A stretch of 64,000 nt of DNA from Candidatus Kuenenia stuttgartensis (lineage in GTDB: Bacteria > Pseudomonadota > Alphaproteobacteria > SMXS01). Location: contig CALQFM020000009.1 in NCBI GenBank assembly GCA_943329845.2, forward strand, positions 1 to 64,000. The letters are read 5' to 3'. The notes below the pieces were generated by a model. That model searched no databases and was not told the DNA's origin. It worked only from the letters and a program-made list of their open reading frames with translations. Positions 8,179 to 16,213 of the stretch are shown one piece after another (positions within the stretch are counted from its first letter, which is position 1; each line of letters starts with the position of its first letter). Position numbers and translations under genes: made by a program.

Positions 8179-8625
8179 CTACTCGCGGAACGGATGCACG
8201 TCCCTGCTGGGCCAGAGGAACTGAATCCGGGTGCGGTGAATCAACCACTCGTCGCTCTGCTTCTTGTATTCGTCATCGTAGATGCCAAATAGAATCAATG
8301 GGTTCTCTGTACCGACGGCCGTCCGAAGGTCGAGCAGGTACCAGCGGCCGATTGCCCGGCCGGGTTCCTTCAGGGTAATCCACGGATTGGTCACCGCGTG
8401 CATCACGTTGAATATGCCGCCATACCGCGCGATGAATTTACGGTAGTTCGCGTGGATCGCATCGCGGCCGACCCAGTCGCCGCCATAGTTGGGGCCGAAC
8501 TCGCAGACCGCATCCTCGGTGAACAGGGCGGCCAGCTTGTCGACCTCGCCGCCGTCATAGTAGTGCGAGTAGAGATGGCGCGTCGTCTTGATCTTCTCGA
8601 TATCCAGTAGGTCTTCGATCGTCAT
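8179..8625 (-). CDS. SnoaL-like (NTF2 superfamily) protein
   Basis: A 148-aa NTF2-fold protein. The N-terminal helix is LDIEKIKTTRHLYSHYYDGG, then LAALFTEDAVCEF with a conserved acidic residue, then NVMHAVTNP (His in the pocket). The strands near the C-terminus end in RTRIQFLWP. It is distinct from the pair at 4607-5585. The ATG at 8625 is preceded by GGGGAA, while an alternative ATG at 8646 lacks a ribosome site. Ligand and reaction are unknown. Confidence 0.75.
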   Translation of the reverse strand: MTIEDLLDIEKIKTTRHLYSHYYDGGEVDKLAALFTEDAVCEFGPNYGGDWVGRDAIHANYRKFIARYGGIFNVMHAVTNPWITLKEPGRAIGRWYLLDLRTAVGTENPLILFGIYDDEYKKQSDEWLIHRTRIQFLWPSRDVHPFRE

Positions 8626-8762
8626 CGCATTCCCCGTGAGCGGCATCGCCGCAGATTACCGCAGGGCGCACCCCGCGCCGCAAGCATTTTCGTTCACGCG
8701 TGCTTGTTAATCCTTCCCAAGTGCCCGGGGATTTGGCAGGTTGACGCGCAAAGGAGCCACCG

Positions 8763-9389
8763 ATGCCTTACGACTTCCACGACAGCCTGCGCGGCACCGT
8801 CGCCGCCAACCTGGACAGGTTTCCGCACGAATTCATCGATGGCGAGGGCTTTCGACACGCCGCGGTCGCGCTCACCATCGTGGCGGGCGATACGCCGGAC
8901 CAGGGGGCGTCCATGCTGCTGACAAGGCGCACCTCCAAGCTCAACAAGCACGCCGGCCAATGGGCGCTGCCCGGCGGCCGTGTCGACGAGGGCGAGGATC
9001 CATTGCAGGCGGCGCTGCGGGAGATGCAGGAGGAGGTCAACCTCGTCCTTGACAACACCCACTTCCTCGGGCGGCTGGACGACATCTCTTCACGTTCGGG
9101 CTATGTGATTTCGCCCTTTGTGTTCTGGGCCGAGGACACCTCGTCCATGGAGCCCAATCCGGATGAGGTGGCGTCGATCCACCGCATTCCGCTGCGCCTG
9201 TTCGAAGGTGACAATGCCGTCCAGTTCATCGACGTGGAAGGCCAGACCGAGAAGATGCTGCGCCTGCAGCTCGGCGACAACCGCATCCACTCGCCCACGG
9301 GCGCGTTCCTGCTGCAGCTATGGGAAGTGGGCGTGAACGGGCGCCACACCCGCGTCAAGCAGCACCTGCACCCCGACTGGGCCAAATAG
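8763..9389 (+). CDS. NUDIX hydrolase, CoA pyrophosphatase-like
   Basis: A 208-aa NUDIX protein. The Nudix box reads GGRVDEGEDPLQAALREMQEEV (given here as one pattern GGx5E...REx2EE). It is preceded by LLTRRTSKLNKHAGQWALPGG, which matches the NudL/YeaB group that splits coenzyme A to 4'-phosphopantetheine and 3',5'-ADP. The ATG has AAAGGAG before it. The gene stands alone. Assignment to CoA rather than another nucleotide is by family likeness only. Confidence 0.85.
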   Translation: MPYDFHDSLRGTVAANLDRFPHEFIDGEGFRHAAVALTIVAGDTPDQGASMLLTRRTSKLNKHAGQWALPGGRVDEGEDPLQAALREMQEEVNLVLDNTHFLGRLDDISSRSGYVISPFVFWAEDTSSMEPNPDEVASIHRIPLRLFEGDNAVQFIDVEGQTEKMLRLQLGDNRIHSPTGAFLLQLWEVGVNGRHTRVKQHLHPDWAK

Positions 9390-9462
9390 GCAAGGCGCTT
9401 GCGCGGCTGGCGGTGATCGTAGCCAGCTCCTCGGGCGGTCATTGGGGAGAGCGAGAACAAGC

Positions 9463-10185
9463 TTGGGACACCGCGGCTACCTGAGCATCCTGGGCGTCCT
9501 GTTCGCCATTCTGGCCGTCGCCCTGGCGATCAACCCGGTCGACCGGGCCGATTGGCTCCTGGAGAACGCGCTGGTCGCCGGATTTCTGCTGGTGGCGGTG
9601 CTGACGCACCGGCACTTTTCGTTCTCCAGACTCTCGGCAACGCTGATCTTCCTGTTTCTTTGCCTGCACGAGGTCGGATCCCACTACACCTATTCGCTCG
9701 TCCCCTATGACGCCTGGTTCAAGGCGCTGACGGGCACCACGTTCAACGAACTGGTTGGATGGGAGCGCAACAACTACGACCGCGTCGTGCATTTCAGCTA
9801 CGGCTTGCTACTGGCCTACCCGTTGCGCGAGATATTCCTGCGCGTGGTCAATGTCCGGGGCTTCTGGGGCTATTTCCTGCCGCTCGACGTCATGATGTCC
9901 ACGTCCATGCTCTACGAACTGGTCGAATGGGGGGCGGCCATGGCATTCGGCGGCGAGCTCGGCCTGGCGTACCTGGGCACCCAGGGCGATGTCTGGGACG
10001 CCCACAAGGACATGGCGCTGGCCAGCACCGGCGCGCTGATCGCCATGGCGACTACCGTGGCGATCAACATGGCGCTGCAGCGGGATTTTGCCTCGGAATG
10101 GGCGGACAGCTTCCGCGTCAAGAACAACCGTCCGGTCGGTGAGGCCGCCGTCATCAGCATGTGGCGCCGTCACCGGCCGGACTAA
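9463..10185 (+). CDS. DUF2238 (YjdF-like) integral membrane protein
   Basis: An inner-membrane protein of about 240 aa with six or seven hydrophobic segments. The DUF2238 signature is visible: LHEVGSHYTYSLVPYDAW, then RNNYDRVVHFSYGLLLAYP, then YELVEWGAAM and the polar GTQGDVWDAHKDMALA. The conserved His and Asp residues may bind metal or a polar ligand, but the family has no proven function. No ATG fits. TTG at 9463 was chosen because GGGGAG and GCGAGAA lie upstream of it, while the TTG at 9442 would put GGGGAG inside the gene. The start is uncertain. Confidence 0.75.
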   Translation: MGHRGYLSILGVLFAILAVALAINPVDRADWLLENALVAGFLLVAVLTHRHFSFSRLSATLIFLFLCLHEVGSHYTYSLVPYDAWFKALTGTTFNELVGWERNNYDRVVHFSYGLLLAYPLREIFLRVVNVRGFWGYFLPLDVMMSTSMLYELVEWGAAMAFGGELGLAYLGTQGDVWDAHKDMALASTGALIAMATTVAINMALQRDFASEWADSFRVKNNRPVGEAAVISMWRRHRPD

Positions 10186-10190
10186 AGGTC

Positions 10191-10568
10191 TCAGGCGGCT
10201 TCGGCCCGGCCCAAAACGTCATCCCGCACCGAGTTGGCCAGCGCAGCCACATCCCCGATATCCGCATCGGATACGCCGAGTTCCTTCAGCGTCGCTCCCA
10301 GCAACTCGATCACGGCGTCGACATGGCTGTCGTTCAGGCCACGCGCCACAAGAGCCCGGTGTCCGTCGCGCATGTTCTGTCCGGTATAAGCGTTGGGGCC
10401 GCCCGTCACCATGGTGAGAAAGCCGCGCTGCTTGGTGCGCTGGCGCTCCATATCGACACCGTCGAAGAAATGGCGGATGCGGTCATCGGCCAGCACCTTG
10501 CCGTAGAACACATCGACCGCCGCCTTGATCGCCGGCGCGCCGCCCAGCCGCTTGTACAGAGAGTCCAC
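10191..10568 (-). CDS. group I truncated haemoglobin (2/2 globin)
   Basis: A 125-aa protein with the truncated-globin pattern: LYKRLGGAPAI (GG of the A-B turn), VFYGKVLADDRIRHFF, RGFLTMVTGGPNAYTG, and the proximal His in MRDGH. Group I members bind O2 and NO and often convert NO to nitrate. The GTG start has AAAGGAGG at ideal spacing. The gene is divergent from an NsrR-like regulator, with an NsrR-type operator 16 bp ahead of the start, which makes NO detoxification the likely job. Confidence 0.9.
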   Translation of the reverse strand: MDSLYKRLGGAPAIKAAVDVFYGKVLADDRIRHFFDGVDMERQRTKQRGFLTMVTGGPNAYTGQNMRDGHRALVARGLNDSHVDAVIELLGATLKELGVSDADIGDVAALANSVRDDVLGRAEAA

Positions 10569-10584
10569 CTCGTCCTCCTTTTAT

Positions 10585-10603
10585 GATGTATAATAGATAC
10601 ATC
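10585..10603. promoter_or_regulatory. NsrR-type operator between haemoglobin and nsrR
   Basis: A perfect 7-bp inverted repeat with a 5-bp spacer, GATGTAT-AATAG-ATACATC. It fits the enterobacterial NsrR consensus in half-site sequence (GATGYAT) and in spacing. It contains TATAAT on the plus strand (10589-10594), so repressor binding would cover the -10 of the regulator gene and the promoter of the divergent globin. Both genes are probably repressed until nitric oxide damages the NsrR cluster. Confidence 0.75.
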
Positions 10604-10663
10604 TTTAACAGATGCGGGATCGCGCTTCAAATGCGCATTCCCGTCGACAACGAAGTCCCGGCC

Positions 10664-11119
10664 ATGCGCCTGACGCAACACACCGACTATGCGCTCCGCG
10701 TGCTGATCCATGTGGGATCCAAGGGTGGCGGCGCCTCGACCATCCGCGAGATCGCCGCAAGCTACGGCATCTCGCGCAACCACCTCATGAAGGTCGCCCA
10801 TGAACTCGGCCGGATTGGCCTGCTGGCGCCTCAGCGCGGGCGCGGGGGTGGCCTGACGCTCGCCCGCTCCCCGGCCGAGATCAATGTGGGCGATGTGGTT
10901 CGGCTCATGGAGGAGAGTCTCGCGCTGGTGGAATGCTTCAAGGGTCCGGACAATACCTGCCCCATCGCCGGCCTCTGTCGGCTCGAGGTCGCCCTTGCCC
11001 AGGCGCTCCAGGCGTTCCTCGCTGTCCTGGACGGCCTGACGCTGGCGGACCTGCTGGTAAACCGGGCGGCTCTCGCAGCACGGCTGGGGATTGTTTCCCA
11101 GCCGGTAACATCGTCGTGA
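10664..11119 (+). CDS. nsrR: Rrf2-family regulator, NsrR-like
   Basis: A 151-aa Rrf2 protein. It has an N-terminal winged helix (MRLTQHTDYALRVL, recognition part ISRNHLMKVAHEL, wing RGRGGGLTLA), a dimer helix, and three cysteines C91, C99 and C105 in the NsrR-like order CFKGPDNTCPIAGLC, which should hold an Fe-S cluster. The first spacing (7 residues between cysteines) is longer than in E. coli NsrR. The ATG at 10664 gives the exact family N-terminus; an ATG at 10631 is less likely. The divergent truncated haemoglobin and the intervening operator support NO sensing. Confidence 0.85.
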   Translation: MRLTQHTDYALRVLIHVGSKGGGASTIREIAASYGISRNHLMKVAHELGRIGLLAPQRGRGGGLTLARSPAEINVGDVVRLMEESLALVECFKGPDNTCPIAGLCRLEVALAQALQAFLAVLDGLTLADLLVNRAALAARLGIVSQPVTSS

Positions 11120-11170
11120 ATGTGGTATTTGGTGCTGCAGGGGTGGCCCACCCACGCTAGACTGCGAGTT

Positions 11171-11244
11171 CAGCACCTAAGCCCCCTCAAGCTGATGTGC
11201 TGACGGCCGGACGGGGAGCGACTGCAGCGTAGCCCCGTCCGGCC
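11171..11244. other. two consecutive stem-loops in a 202-bp intergenic gap
   Basis: CAGCAC (11171-11176) pairs with GTGCTG (11197-11202). A perfect 12-bp repeat follows directly: GGCCGGACGGGG at 11205-11216 and CCCCGTCCGGCC at 11233-11244, with a 16-nt loop. No T-run follows. The structure sits between nsrR and the DksA-like gene. It may end the nsrR transcript, act as a leader of the next gene, or be a REP-like element. Confidence 0.5.
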
Positions 11245-11321
11245 ACCTCGTTGCCACAACATGCATGGTACGTCGGGCTGATTTGGTGGCCAAACCGCCT
11301 CAATCGCGGTAGGCTCCGCTC

Positions 11322-11645
11322 ATGAAGGATCATCAGCACATCGCGGACGCCCTGCAGGCGCGCATGGCGCAGTTGTCCGAACGTGTCGAACGGCTTGAGG
11401 AAGATTTGCGCCAGCCGCTTGATCCGGATTTCGCCGAGCAGGCGACCGGCATGGAGGCGAGCGAAGCCAACGAAGCCCTGGAAGGCGCGAGCTGGGCCGA
11501 GATGGCGCAGATCCGCGCAGCGCTCAGCCGTATCGAGGACGGTACCTATGGCATCTGCGTCAGCTGCGGCGACAGCATCGCGCCGGCCCGCCTGGAAGCC
11601 CTGCCCTTCGCCCAGCAATGCATCGACTGCGCTCGGGGCCGTTGA
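11322..11645 (+). CDS. DksA/TraR-family C4 zinc finger protein
   Basis: A 107-aa protein. Its N-terminal half is helical with coiled-coil character (residues 8-30). The C-terminal C4 finger reads YGICVSCGDSIAPARLEALPFAQ, then CIDC (cysteines near 78, 81, 99, 102). The DksA group binds RNA polymerase in its secondary channel and tunes initiation, often with ppGpp. The short length and lack of the DxxDxA tip motif at the coiled-coil turn place it among the short DksA-like proteins of unclear function. Confidence 0.85.
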   Translation: MKDHQHIADALQARMAQLSERVERLEEDLRQPLDPDFAEQATGMEASEANEALEGASWAEMAQIRAALSRIEDGTYGICVSCGDSIAPARLEALPFAQQCIDCARGR

Positions 11646-11758
11646 ATTCACCGGAATCGATGTTTCGGCGCGCCACCGTTTGCGCCGGGGACCGAATGAC
11701 TTAAATCTAATCGACCGTGGGCTGGGGGCGGCACCCGAATACCGAGGAGAAAGTTAAC

Positions 11759-12481
11759 ATGCTGAAATTCACGCGGCGCGGTTTCCAAGTGACGGCGCTT
11801 TCCGTGGCATTGGCCACCGGCGTGGCAACCGCCGCTCTGATCCCGTCGAACGCCGTTCAAGCCGCGTCGGAATCCGACGCCCGGGAACTGGTGATGTCCG
11901 CGCAGTATGCCTTCGACGACCTGACAGACAAGGGCACCAACGCCACGGTCCGTTCGCTGCTCAAGGATGCGCGGGGCGTGATGATCTTTCCGTCTGTGGT
12001 CAAGGGCGCCGTCGGCATCGGCGGCGAAGGCGGCAGCGGCGTGCTGCTGGTGCGCGGAGAAGACGGCGTGTGGAGCTACCCGGCGTTTTACCACATGAGC
12101 TCGATCAGCATCGGCCTGCAGATCGGCGGCCAGGAAACCCGTTTCCTGCTGATCCTGATGACCGACAACGCCGTGCGCAAGGTCATGAGCGGCGACACCC
12201 AGGTGGGCGGCGACCTGAGCGCCGTGGCGGTGGAGAACGGTGTCGACAAGTCGACCGGCACTACCACGGGCAGGCGAGACATCTTCTATCACGCCGAGAC
12301 GCAGGGCGGCCTGTTCGCGGGTGTCAGCCTGGAAGGCACCAACATCAAGGCGCGCAACAAGATGGCCACGAAATATTACGGCCAGGACGTGACCGTCCGC
12401 GACATCCTGATCGAGCGCCGCGCCTCCAATCCGCAGGCAGAAGAGTTGCGGACGACGATCGCCTCACAAACCGGCTACTAA
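11759..12481 (+). CDS. Ysc84 (SYLF-domain) lipid-binding protein, secreted
   Basis: A 240-aa protein with a twin-arginine-like start (TRRGFQVTALSVAL) and a signal region to about residue 36. The Ysc84 domain follows: ARGVMIFPSVVKGAVGIGGEGGSGVLL and a C-terminal block ending in FAGVSLEGTNIKA. The family binds phosphoinositides in eukaryotes; bacterial members are periplasmic or outer-membrane proteins of unknown job. The ATG at 11759 has GAGGAGA upstream. A large hairpin follows the stop. Confidence 0.8.
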   Translation: MLKFTRRGFQVTALSVALATGVATAALIPSNAVQAASESDARELVMSAQYAFDDLTDKGTNATVRSLLKDARGVMIFPSVVKGAVGIGGEGGSGVLLVRGEDGVWSYPAFYHMSSISIGLQIGGQETRFLLILMTDNAVRKVMSGDTQVGGDLSAVAVENGVDKSTGTTTGRRDIFYHAETQGGLFAGVSLEGTNIKARNKMATKYYGQDVTVRDILIERRASNPQAEELRTTIASQTGY

Positions 12482-12495
12482 AGCGTTTCGTCGCG

Positions 12496-12535
12496 GCTTT
12501 CGGACGGCAAGGCGGGTTCCGCCTTGCCTGAAAGC
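12496..12535. terminator. long hairpin between convergent genes
   Basis: An inner 10-bp perfect stem (GGCAAGGCGG at 12506-12515, CCGCCTTGCC at 12519-12528, loop GTT) is extended by GCTTTC (12496-12501) pairing with GAAAGC (12530-12535). It lies between the converging Ysc84 and metY genes, so it can serve both strands. There is no strong T-run. Confidence 0.6.
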
Positions 12536-12537
12536 GC

Positions 12538-13833
12538 TCAGCCGGCCGTCGCCAGGGCCTGGTCCAGATCGGCGATGATGTCGTCGATGTGTTCCAGGCC
12601 GATCGACAGCCGCACATAGCCGGCGGTGACGCCGGTCGCCAGCTGGTCCTCGGCCGACAGCTGGCTGTGGGTGGTGCTGGCGGGGTGGATGGCGAGGCTG
12701 CGCGCATCGCCGATATTGGCCACATGATAGAGCAGCTTGAGGGCGTCGATGAACCGGCGCCCGGCCTCCATGCCGCCCTTCAGCTCGAACCCCACCAGGC
12801 CGCCATAGCCGCCCTTGAGATAGGCGTCGGCGCGCCGGCGCGCCTCACCCGACTGTTGGCCGGGGTAAATCACCGTCGTGACGTTCGGATGCTTCGCCAG
12901 CCAGTCGGCGACCTTCGCAGCATTGGCGCAGTGCCGCTCCATGCGCAGCGGCAGGGTCTCCAGACCCTGGATGATATAGAACGCGTTGGTAGGGCTGAGC
13001 GCCGGCCCAAGATCGCGCAACATCACGGTTCGGGCGCGCAGGATGTAGGCAATGGGGCCAAGCGGCTTGGCCGCCTGCGTCCAGACCGCGCCGTGATAGG
13101 ACGGATCGGGGCTGTTGAGGTTCGGCTGCCGCGCCGGATGGGCCTCCCAGTCGAAGTTGCCGCCGTCGACGATCATGCCGCCGATGGAGGTGCCGTGGCC
13201 GCCGATATATTTGGTCAGCGAATAGACGACGATCGCCGCGCCGTGATCGAACGGCCGGCACAGCAGTGGCGACGCCGTATTGTCCATGACCAGCGGAATG
13301 CCCAACTCTCGGCCGATGGCCGCCGCCTCGGCGATGGGGAACACCTGGAGCTTCGGATTGGGAAGTGTCTCGGCGTAATAGGCGCGCGTGCGGTCGTCGG
13401 TGGCGCGCCGGAAGCTTTCCGGATCGGCCGGGTCGACGAAGCGCACGTCGATTCCCTGCGCGCGCAGGGTATTGTTGAACAAGTTCCAGGTGCCGCCATA
13501 CAGGTCGGTGGAACTGACCACATTGTCGCCGGCAGACGCCAGGTTCTGCAACGCCAGCGCCGACGCCGCCTGTCCCGAGGCAACCGCCAGCGCCGCCGCG
13601 CCGCCCTCGAGCGCGGCGATGCGGCTCTCGAGCACGCCCGTCGTCGGATTCATGATGCGGGTATAGACGTTACCCAGTTCCTCCAGCGCGAACAGCCGCG
13701 AGGCGTGCGCCGTGTCCTGGAACTGATAGGACGTGGTCTGGTAGATCGGCACAGCGACCGCGCCGGTGGCGGAATCGGCGCGGTAGCCGGCGTGCAGGAC
13801 GAGGGTCTCAGGATGCTTGCTGTCGGTACCCAT
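12538..13833 (-). CDS. metY: O-acetylhomoserine aminocarboxypropyltransferase (sulfhydrylase)
   Basis: A 431-aa PLP enzyme of the Cys/Met metabolism family. The N-terminal part has YTRIMNPTTGVLESRIAALEGG. The PLP-lysine motif is YSLTKYIGGHG, with the family-specific insertion after the lysine (GTSIGGMIVDGG) typical of O-acetylhomoserine sulfhydrylases. It makes homocysteine from O-acetylhomoserine and sulfide in the cytosol (direct sulfhydrylation of methionine synthesis). GGGGACCAT precedes the start. I looked for a SAM-II or similar leader in the 89 bp upstream and did not see one. Confidence 0.9.
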   Translation of the reverse strand: MGTDSKHPETLVLHAGYRADSATGAVAVPIYQTTSYQFQDTAHASRLFALEELGNVYTRIMNPTTGVLESRIAALEGGAAALAVASGQAASALALQNLASAGDNVVSSTDLYGGTWNLFNNTLRAQGIDVRFVDPADPESFRRATDDRTRAYYAETLPNPKLQVFPIAEAAAIGRELGIPLVMDNTASPLLCRPFDHGAAIVVYSLTKYIGGHGTSIGGMIVDGGNFDWEAHPARQPNLNSPDPSYHGAVWTQAAKPLGPIAYILRARTVMLRDLGPALSPTNAFYIIQGLETLPLRMERHCANAAKVADWLAKHPNVTTVIYPGQQSGEARRRADAYLKGGYGGLVGFELKGGMEAGRRFIDALKLLYHVANIGDARSLAIHPASTTHSQLSAEDQLATGVTAGYVRLSIGLEHIDDIIADLDQALATAG

Positions 13834-13922
13834 ATGGTCCCCCTCACAAAGCTCTAATTACGGAGCGTGAGCATGCCCCTGGCGCGAGAGCCATGCAACG
13901 CCGTGTTCGCTGCGCGGTCCGG

Positions 13923-14384
13923 TCAGTTGCCGCCGCCGTACTTCTTTTCCATATCCCTGGAAAGCGCTTCCAGCTCGGCGTCGGACATCTTCGACATCTC
14001 TTCCATCGAATAGCCGGTGACCTCCTTGGTCGCCGCGCGGGCTTCAGGGCTATTGGCCTTGCGCATGCCCTCGGCTGCCACCCGATTGGCTTCGGCCGTC
14101 TTGGCGGCGACCTTGGCGTCATATAGGCGATTCACCTCGGCTTCGGACTTTCCCTTGGCCTCGGCGCCAAGGTACTCGCGCTTGCGAGTCATCTCCTGGG
14201 CGTGTGCCTTCGCCGTTGCTTCCTGCATGATACGGTCGGCCTCGGCCTCCCGCGCCGCCCGTTCCCTGGCCGCCGCGTCGCGTTCGCGCTGTTCCTGGGC
14301 TTCCAGTTCGGGATCCCAGTCGGCGTAGGCCTGGCCGGCGGCCAGCAGCGATGCGAGGGTTGCCGCGAGGAGTGTCTTCATCAT
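13923..14384 (-). CDS. secreted coiled-coil protein of unknown function
   Basis: A protein of about 153 aa with a signal peptide ending near AYA (residues 1-20). A long charged region follows, rich in Ala, Glu and Arg (residues 25-110), that should form a helical coiled coil, and the short C-terminus ends in KKYGGGN. I recognise no family. Two adjacent ATGs (14384, 14381) fit CGGAGA. It may be a periplasmic spacer or adaptor, but nothing in the context fixes that. Confidence 0.6.
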   Translation of the reverse strand: MMKTLLAATLASLLAAGQAYADWDPELEAQEQRERDAAARERAAREAEADRIMQEATAKAHAQEMTRKREYLGAEAKGKSEAEVNRLYDAKVAAKTAEANRVAAEGMRKANSPEARAATKEVTGYSMEEMSKMSDAELEALSRDMEKKYGGGN

Positions 14385-14526
14385 GCGTCTCCGATCAGGG
14401 CCATCGATGGCCAACTGCCCCCGAAGGGCATGCTATTACCTGCCTAACCTTCCGGCAATCTCCTCGACCGCTTGGCCGCGACAACCAAAGCGGGTAGTGT
14501 CGCCTGCGAAAACAGGGGAGAAGCTG

Positions 14527-15450
14527 ATGTCGCTGATGGCAGTCATCAAGGGCCGGAAGGGATCCAGCGGATTCGGCTACGCGTCGACGGCCGAGGAAGT
14601 GACGGCCGGGCTCGATCTTACCGGCAAGACGATCCTGATCACCGGCGTCACTTCGGGCCTGGGCCGTGAATCCGCCCGGGTGCTGGCCATGCGCGGCGCC
14701 CATGTGATCGGCACCGGCCGCTCGGCGGATTCCACCAGAGGCGTGCTCGCGCGCTTCGGCGCGAACACGACCGCCGTCGCCTGCGAGCTGTCGGAGCCGG
14801 CTTCCGTGCGCCAGGCCGCCGCCGAGATCGCCGGCATGGGCCGGCCGCTCGACGCGGTGATCTTCAACGCCGGCATCATGGCGCTGCCGAAGCTGCAGCA
14901 GAAATACGGCTATGAGCTGCAGTTCCTCACCAATCACATGGGCCATTTCATGCTGATGCAGGGCCTGATGCCCGCCCTCGCGGCCAGCGCGCGCGTGGTG
15001 GCTGTGTCCAGCACCGCGCACACCGGCGCGCCCAAGGGCGGCATTCAGTTCGACAACCTGTCTGGCGAGCGCGGCTACGGCGCGTGGAGCGCCTACGGGC
15101 AGGCGAAGATTGCCAACCTGCTGTTCGCGAAGGAGCTGGCCCGGCGCTTCGAAGGCACCGGCCGCACCGCGAACTCGCTGCATCCCGGCGTGATCATCAC
15201 CAACCTGGGTCGGCACCTGAACCCGGTGATGAAGTTCGGCTTCGGGGTCGCCAGCGTCTTCATGTGCAAGGACGTCCACCAGGGCGCGGCGACCGAATGC
15301 TACCTAGCGGTCCATCCCGGCGCGGCCGGCATCAACGGCGAGTATTTCGACGACTGCAACATCGCCAGGCCGCGCGCCGACGGCACCGATGCCGAAACCG
15401 CCCGCCGGCTGTGGGACGTCAGCGAGGAGATCGCATCCCGGCTTTCGTGA
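14527..15450 (+). CDS. short-chain dehydrogenase, retinol-dehydrogenase-like
   Basis: A 307-aa SDR. Motifs seen: TGVTSGLGRE (Rossmann, about 42-51), NAG (about 119-121), SS before TAHTG (catalytic Ser region), and YGQAK (Tyr and Lys). The overall layout, with a 35-residue N-terminal extension and a C-terminal part GAATECYLAVHPGAAGINGEYF, is that of the WWOX/retinol dehydrogenase branch. The ATG at 14527 has GGGGAG before it. It is followed by a short gap and a secreted protein, then a desaturase, all in the same direction. Confidence 0.85.
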   Translation: MSLMAVIKGRKGSSGFGYASTAEEVTAGLDLTGKTILITGVTSGLGRESARVLAMRGAHVIGTGRSADSTRGVLARFGANTTAVACELSEPASVRQAAAEIAGMGRPLDAVIFNAGIMALPKLQQKYGYELQFLTNHMGHFMLMQGLMPALAASARVVAVSSTAHTGAPKGGIQFDNLSGERGYGAWSAYGQAKIANLLFAKELARRFEGTGRTANSLHPGVIITNLGRHLNPVMKFGFGVASVFMCKDVHQGAATECYLAVHPGAAGINGEYFDDCNIARPRADGTDAETARRLWDVSEEIASRLS

Positions 15451-15487
15451 GGCCAAACTGCCCCGACCGCCACTCCGGAGAACTCCC

Positions 15488-16204
15488 GTGACAGCGACAC
15501 GTACAAGACGGCATGCCTGCGCCACCGCCGCTCTTTATCTGGTGTTCGTGGCCCATGCCGCGTCGGCGCAGGACTGCCGCGAGGCCCCGGTGCCATCCAA
15601 CGTCCAGGCGTCGCTGTTCAGCTATGTGGCCAAGAACGGCACCAACGAGGACACGTATACAGTCGCCGCCATGGGCAATGAGCAAACGGCGCTCGGCACC
15701 GACCTGAAGCCTATGCCGGTCGAGCAGCTGGCCACGGTGATCAAGGGCGACCCCAAATTCGCCACCGTTGCGCGCGTCAGGCTCGAGTGGCCGTTCTCCG
15801 GCCGGGGTGACGCGCCTTATGCCCGCGAGCTCGAGAAGCTGCTCGGCAAGCCGGTGGATACCTACAAGGGTCCGGTCTGGTGGTACGCGGACGGCACGCT
15901 GATCGCCGCCCGCGGCGACAATGGCAAGGAACGCGGGCCGAATGCCTCCGAGGTCACCGAATGCGCGACGCGCGACGGCGTGCTGCTCGAAGGCGCGGCG
16001 TGCCAGCCGGAGTTCGCGACGCACAAGACGCAGAGCAAGTACTTCGGAAACGCGCCCTACGATCTGTCCTGCGACGAGATCAATCAGCTCGAGATCCTTT
16101 CCGACCAGGGCGACCGGAAGGCGACGCAGCGGCTTTTGCTGTATCATCGGTTCGTCAACAGGGATGACGCTGCCGAGGAAAAGTACTCTTCCCGGCCAAA
16201 CTAG
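15488..16204 (+). CDS. secreted hypothetical protein (238 aa)
   Basis: An unrecognised protein with a signal peptide (AALYLVFVAHAASAQ, cut near residue 28). The mature part has five cysteines, an even spread of charge and no membrane span. Cysteines near DCRE, TECA, GAACQ and LSCDE suggest disulfides in the periplasm. The GTG start has CGGAG eight bases upstream. It lies 9 bp from the desaturase gene downstream, so the two are probably cotranscribed. Confidence 0.65.
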   Translation: MTATRTRRHACATAALYLVFVAHAASAQDCREAPVPSNVQASLFSYVAKNGTNEDTYTVAAMGNEQTALGTDLKPMPVEQLATVIKGDPKFATVARVRLEWPFSGRGDAPYARELEKLLGKPVDTYKGPVWWYADGTLIAARGDNGKERGPNASEVTECATRDGVLLEGAACQPEFATHKTQSKYFGNAPYDLSCDEINQLEILSDQGDRKATQRLLLYHRFVNRDDAAEEKYSSRPN

Positions 16205-16213
16205 GTCCGGATC

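Noticed and set aside
13834-13922. Possible SAM-II or other methionine riboswitch before metY
   Set aside because: The short upstream region lacks the pseudoknot pattern of SAM-II and the conserved parts of SAH and SAM-I types.
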